From contig NC_088931.1 of assembly GCF_038396675.1 (NCBI RefSeq), positions 62,680,001 to 62,744,000 of the forward strand: a stretch of 64,000 nt of DNA, read 5' to 3'. Origin of the DNA: Hydra vulgaris. Lineage: Eukaryota > Cnidaria > Hydrozoa > Anthoathecata > Hydridae. Under the pieces are notes generated by a model. That model worked only from the letters and a program-made list of their open reading frames with translations. It did no database searches and was not told where the DNA came from. Position 1 is the first letter of the stretch; each line of letters opens with the position of its first letter. The position numbers were made by a program, and so were the translations under genes. This document shows positions 61,690 to 64,000 of this stretch, piece after piece.

Positions 61690-61806
61690 CAGCTTTATGA
61701 GAATAAAAATTGAAGCTATTTACTTCAAATTTTTATTCACGTAAAGCTGAGCAATTGCTCAGTGTTTTTGAAGTAAATTGCTCAGCTTTATGTGAATAAA
61801 AGTTTG
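61690..61806. repeat. Inverted and tandem copies of a 27-base unit
   Basis: GCTCAGCTTTATGAGAATAA (about 61688) is followed by an inverted copy (TTATTCACGTAAAGCTGAGC, about 61733-61752), then a direct copy (GCTCAGCTTTATGTGAATAA, about 61781). The first two form a stem of about 27 bases with two or three mismatches. Confidence 0.75.
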
Positions 61807-63884
61807 TACAAAAGTTTCTTATTATTTCACTCTGTACTCTTGATAGTTTGTAAAACAACGAATTAGGATCATGAACAATTGAAAGGGTATAAAATAAAAA
61901 CTACTTGTCATATTACAAATAGACCTTGTTTTTTTGTTAGAGAATAGGCTTTCATATAATTATTTTAAAAAAAAAAAATCTGAGTCAGGTGATCAAATGT
62001 ATTGAAGTAAACATATAATTCAAATATATTGAAGTAAACAAAAATATATTTTATAAAAATATAATTTCTTAATTTATTCTTAAAATAATAATAGATTAAT
62101 CCATAAACATTATTTTTAATACTAATATTAAGTATTTATCTAAAATATTTATAATTTATCTTTAAATTAAATGATATTTTGATAAAAAAATTATCAATGA
62201 AATTTAAATGTTGTTTGAAAGAAAAAAAAGATTGTTTGAAAAAAAAATCAAGCATTCATCTTATGCTTGATTTCTCGCAAATTAGTTTTTTTTAAATGAG
62301 GGACAATTTGTTATGGTTGAACTTCATAAAAGTCAAAAAAAAAGTATATATATATATATCAACATTTTTTTTTTAATATTTTAGCTTTAACAAAAGCATC
62401 GCATTTTACTCTTAAACCAGGTATAATTTCTAATCAACATTTGATATCTTTTGATCCATTTTGTGCCACCAGCAATGCATTTATATACTGTTATAAGTGT
62501 ATTAAGCACCTTTTTATATTAGCACTTATGTCATGAAATAAAAAAAAATTATTGATTTGAAACTATAAATATATAAATAAAATAGTTGAATGTAAAACGA
62601 ACTAACTTGAATAAAATTTATTAAATTTTTTTTTCCTTAACATAGTTAGGAAATTTTAGCAGTAAAAAAATTTGTGAAGTAGAGCGTTTTAAATATTAAA
62701 AAAAATTTAATTTAAATTTGATAAAATAAATTTAAATTTAATGATAAATTTTTTATTTATAAAGTATTTAACAATAAATTTAGTTTAATTATGATAAAAT
62801 AAATTTAAATAAAAAATTTTTTTAAAATGGAAAGTCAGAAAAAGTTTATTTAGCTATCTGGGTTTTTTTATAATCTAAAAAAAATTATTTCACAATTGCA
62901 GTGAAAATGTTTTTTACAATAATTAATTACTGCCTAATGTTTTCTGCATAATTTGTTTCAAGACTTTAGTTGAGGAAAGTTTTGGCATAATGTAAATGAC
63001 TTAACGAGTGTGTGAAATCACCATTTCATTTGTAAAATGCTACTGGCTTGATGCTTCTTAACCAACCTGAGACTCTAATACCATTGGTATTGGGTTATTG
63101 GCGCCAGCAACTATTAAATGCAAAAAATCTGTATTTGTCACTTATTTTTAATTAAAAGTTTTAAAAATGTATAAATGCACTTAGTACTTCTTTTGATTAC
63201 AAATAATAATTGTAATTAAAAAAATATTGAAAAATAAAGAAACTATGCAATTACTTATTATATTTATTTACTAAGCGTCAAAATAAAGAATTCAACATTA
63301 AAAAATGAATAAAGTAATTCTTTGCTTATTAAACAACACTACAAAAAAATCAGCATATATAAAAATAAGTAATTTACCTAATGTAATTCAACAACAAATC
63401 TCGAGCGTCTTGTAAAAAAAGTTCACATGTATCAAATGAAATAATGAACTAACTGAAAAGAACTATCGGATTCGCTCAAATAACTCTATTCAAAAATGTT
63501 AAATGACACTTGTATTCTGGGCTGGCGATGTATTTTGTTTTCATTATTATATCTTTGGCGGGATAAGTAGGCAAAATTTTCCCAATCAAAAGGAAACTTT
63601 GTTTCTTCAAGTTGTTAAAAGAATTTGGAAGTCTGACTTTAATTAGTTCCCTAAAGAAGAAATGCCTAAAGAAGAAATGCTTATCAACACAGAGTTTATG
63701 TTTCTACCATAATCTCCTGCCTACTGGCTCTCCTACTCAAATTTTTCCTTATAATTGAGCGTTACATATTTCTTTTGTTTATGTAATAACATAATTTTTC
63801 TTTTTTAATATAATATAAAAACTGTTTCGTTTTTAACAGAGTATTGGAATTATTGATTTTAATATTGCAATATTTTTTATTTAG
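61807..63884. other. AT-rich upstream region of the last gene, no gene recognised
   Basis: Strongly AT-rich, with a 10-base hairpin (AATCAAGCAT / ATGCTTGATT) near 62246-62272 and AAATTTAAATTTAAT-type repeats near 62700-62815. Confidence 0.5.
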
Positions 63885-64000
63885 AAAGTACTCACAATGC
63901 GTAAATCGTTTTCAACACCTGATTTGTTTCGAGGAAATAATAATGACTTTGAAATCAAACTATCACATAATCAAATTGCTAATGCTGAAAAATCTATAGC
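63885..64000 (+). CDS. Probable first coding exon of an unidentified gene (runs off the window)
   Basis: An acceptor-like TTTTTTATTTAG ends at 63884. The exon begins AAAGTACTCACA and opens an ATG at 63897: MRKSFSTPDLFRGNNNDFE, then IKLSHNQIANAEKSIA to the edge (34 full codons). Base composition is less A/T-biased at second positions than in the flanks and no stop occurs. The N-terminal KSFSTPDL resembles a phosphorylation-type motif, and the later part looks helical and charged. I do not recognise the family. The frame continues beyond 64000. Confidence 0.5.

Overview
This is an AT-rich eukaryotic window from an animal genome in which mobile elements outnumber host genes. The mix of elements (CR1, RTE and L2-like LINEs, ISL2EU, Tc1, pogo, Transib, hAT, piggyBac, Kolobok-like, and a Polinton-type integrase), long (TA)n arrays and small GT-AG exons fits a cnidarian, most likely Hydra. 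The organism is an inference from style and element content, not from a sequence match.

Host genes are few. A three-exon gene for an F-box protein of 257 residues spans 26455-31781 (+). An uninterrupted gene for the pre-60S assembly factor MRTO4 lies at 53992-54666 (+), with a decayed 93-base copy of its own coding sequence 1.2 kb downstream. A probable first coding exon of another gene runs off the right edge at 63885-64000 (+).

Layout. 0.2-1.3 kb: a ruined gene of a transposon-linked family of unknown class. 1.65-3.99 kb: a pogo/Tigger element with recognisable inverted ends. 4.83-12.29 kb: a two-gene ISL2EU element (THAP-DDE transposase on +, YqaJ-type exonuclease on -) split by a CR1 LINE of about 3.7 kb. 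12.3-14.2 kb: an intron-bearing, broken transposase-like gene of another unassigned family. 14.25-14.45 kb: a hAT MITE. 15.1-16.1 kb: a 5'-truncated LINE. 16.7-17.3 kb: a second ISL2EU transposase remnant. 20.1-21.3 kb: a broken Tc1 element beside a 200-base (TA)n array. 22.2-26.0 kb: a foldback structure built of 16-base iterons next to an element with long inverted ends and an unusual D/D/E-type gene. 26.4-31.8 kb: the F-box gene. 33.4-35.7 kb: an element with very long inverted ends and no transposase. 36.6-38.5 kb: a Transib remnant cut by a hAT-type insertion with a perfect 8-base target duplication. 38.9-41.2 kb: an RTE LINE with target duplications. 41.7-45.4 kb: a hAT gene interrupted by an apparently intact Tc1/mariner element, abutting a Polinton-type integrase remnant (45.4-46.2 kb). 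48.3-52.4 kb: a LINE remnant split by a TTAA-flanked Kolobok-like element that itself carries a nested Tc1. 52.6-53.7 kb: small inverted repeats. 54.0-56.0 kb: MRTO4 and its decayed copy. 56.1-56.9 kb: a foldback element seated inside a (TA)n array. 57.3-58.9 kb: two CR1 fragments. 59.7-61.5 kb: an internally deleted piggyBac.

The nesting gives a relative order of insertion at several points (LINE before Kolobok before Tc1; Transib before hAT; hAT before Tc1; ISL2EU before CR1). The only mobile gene that looks intact is the Tc1/mariner transposase at 43085-44101. Coordinates of degraded elements are approximate, and family names come from motif recognition by eye.
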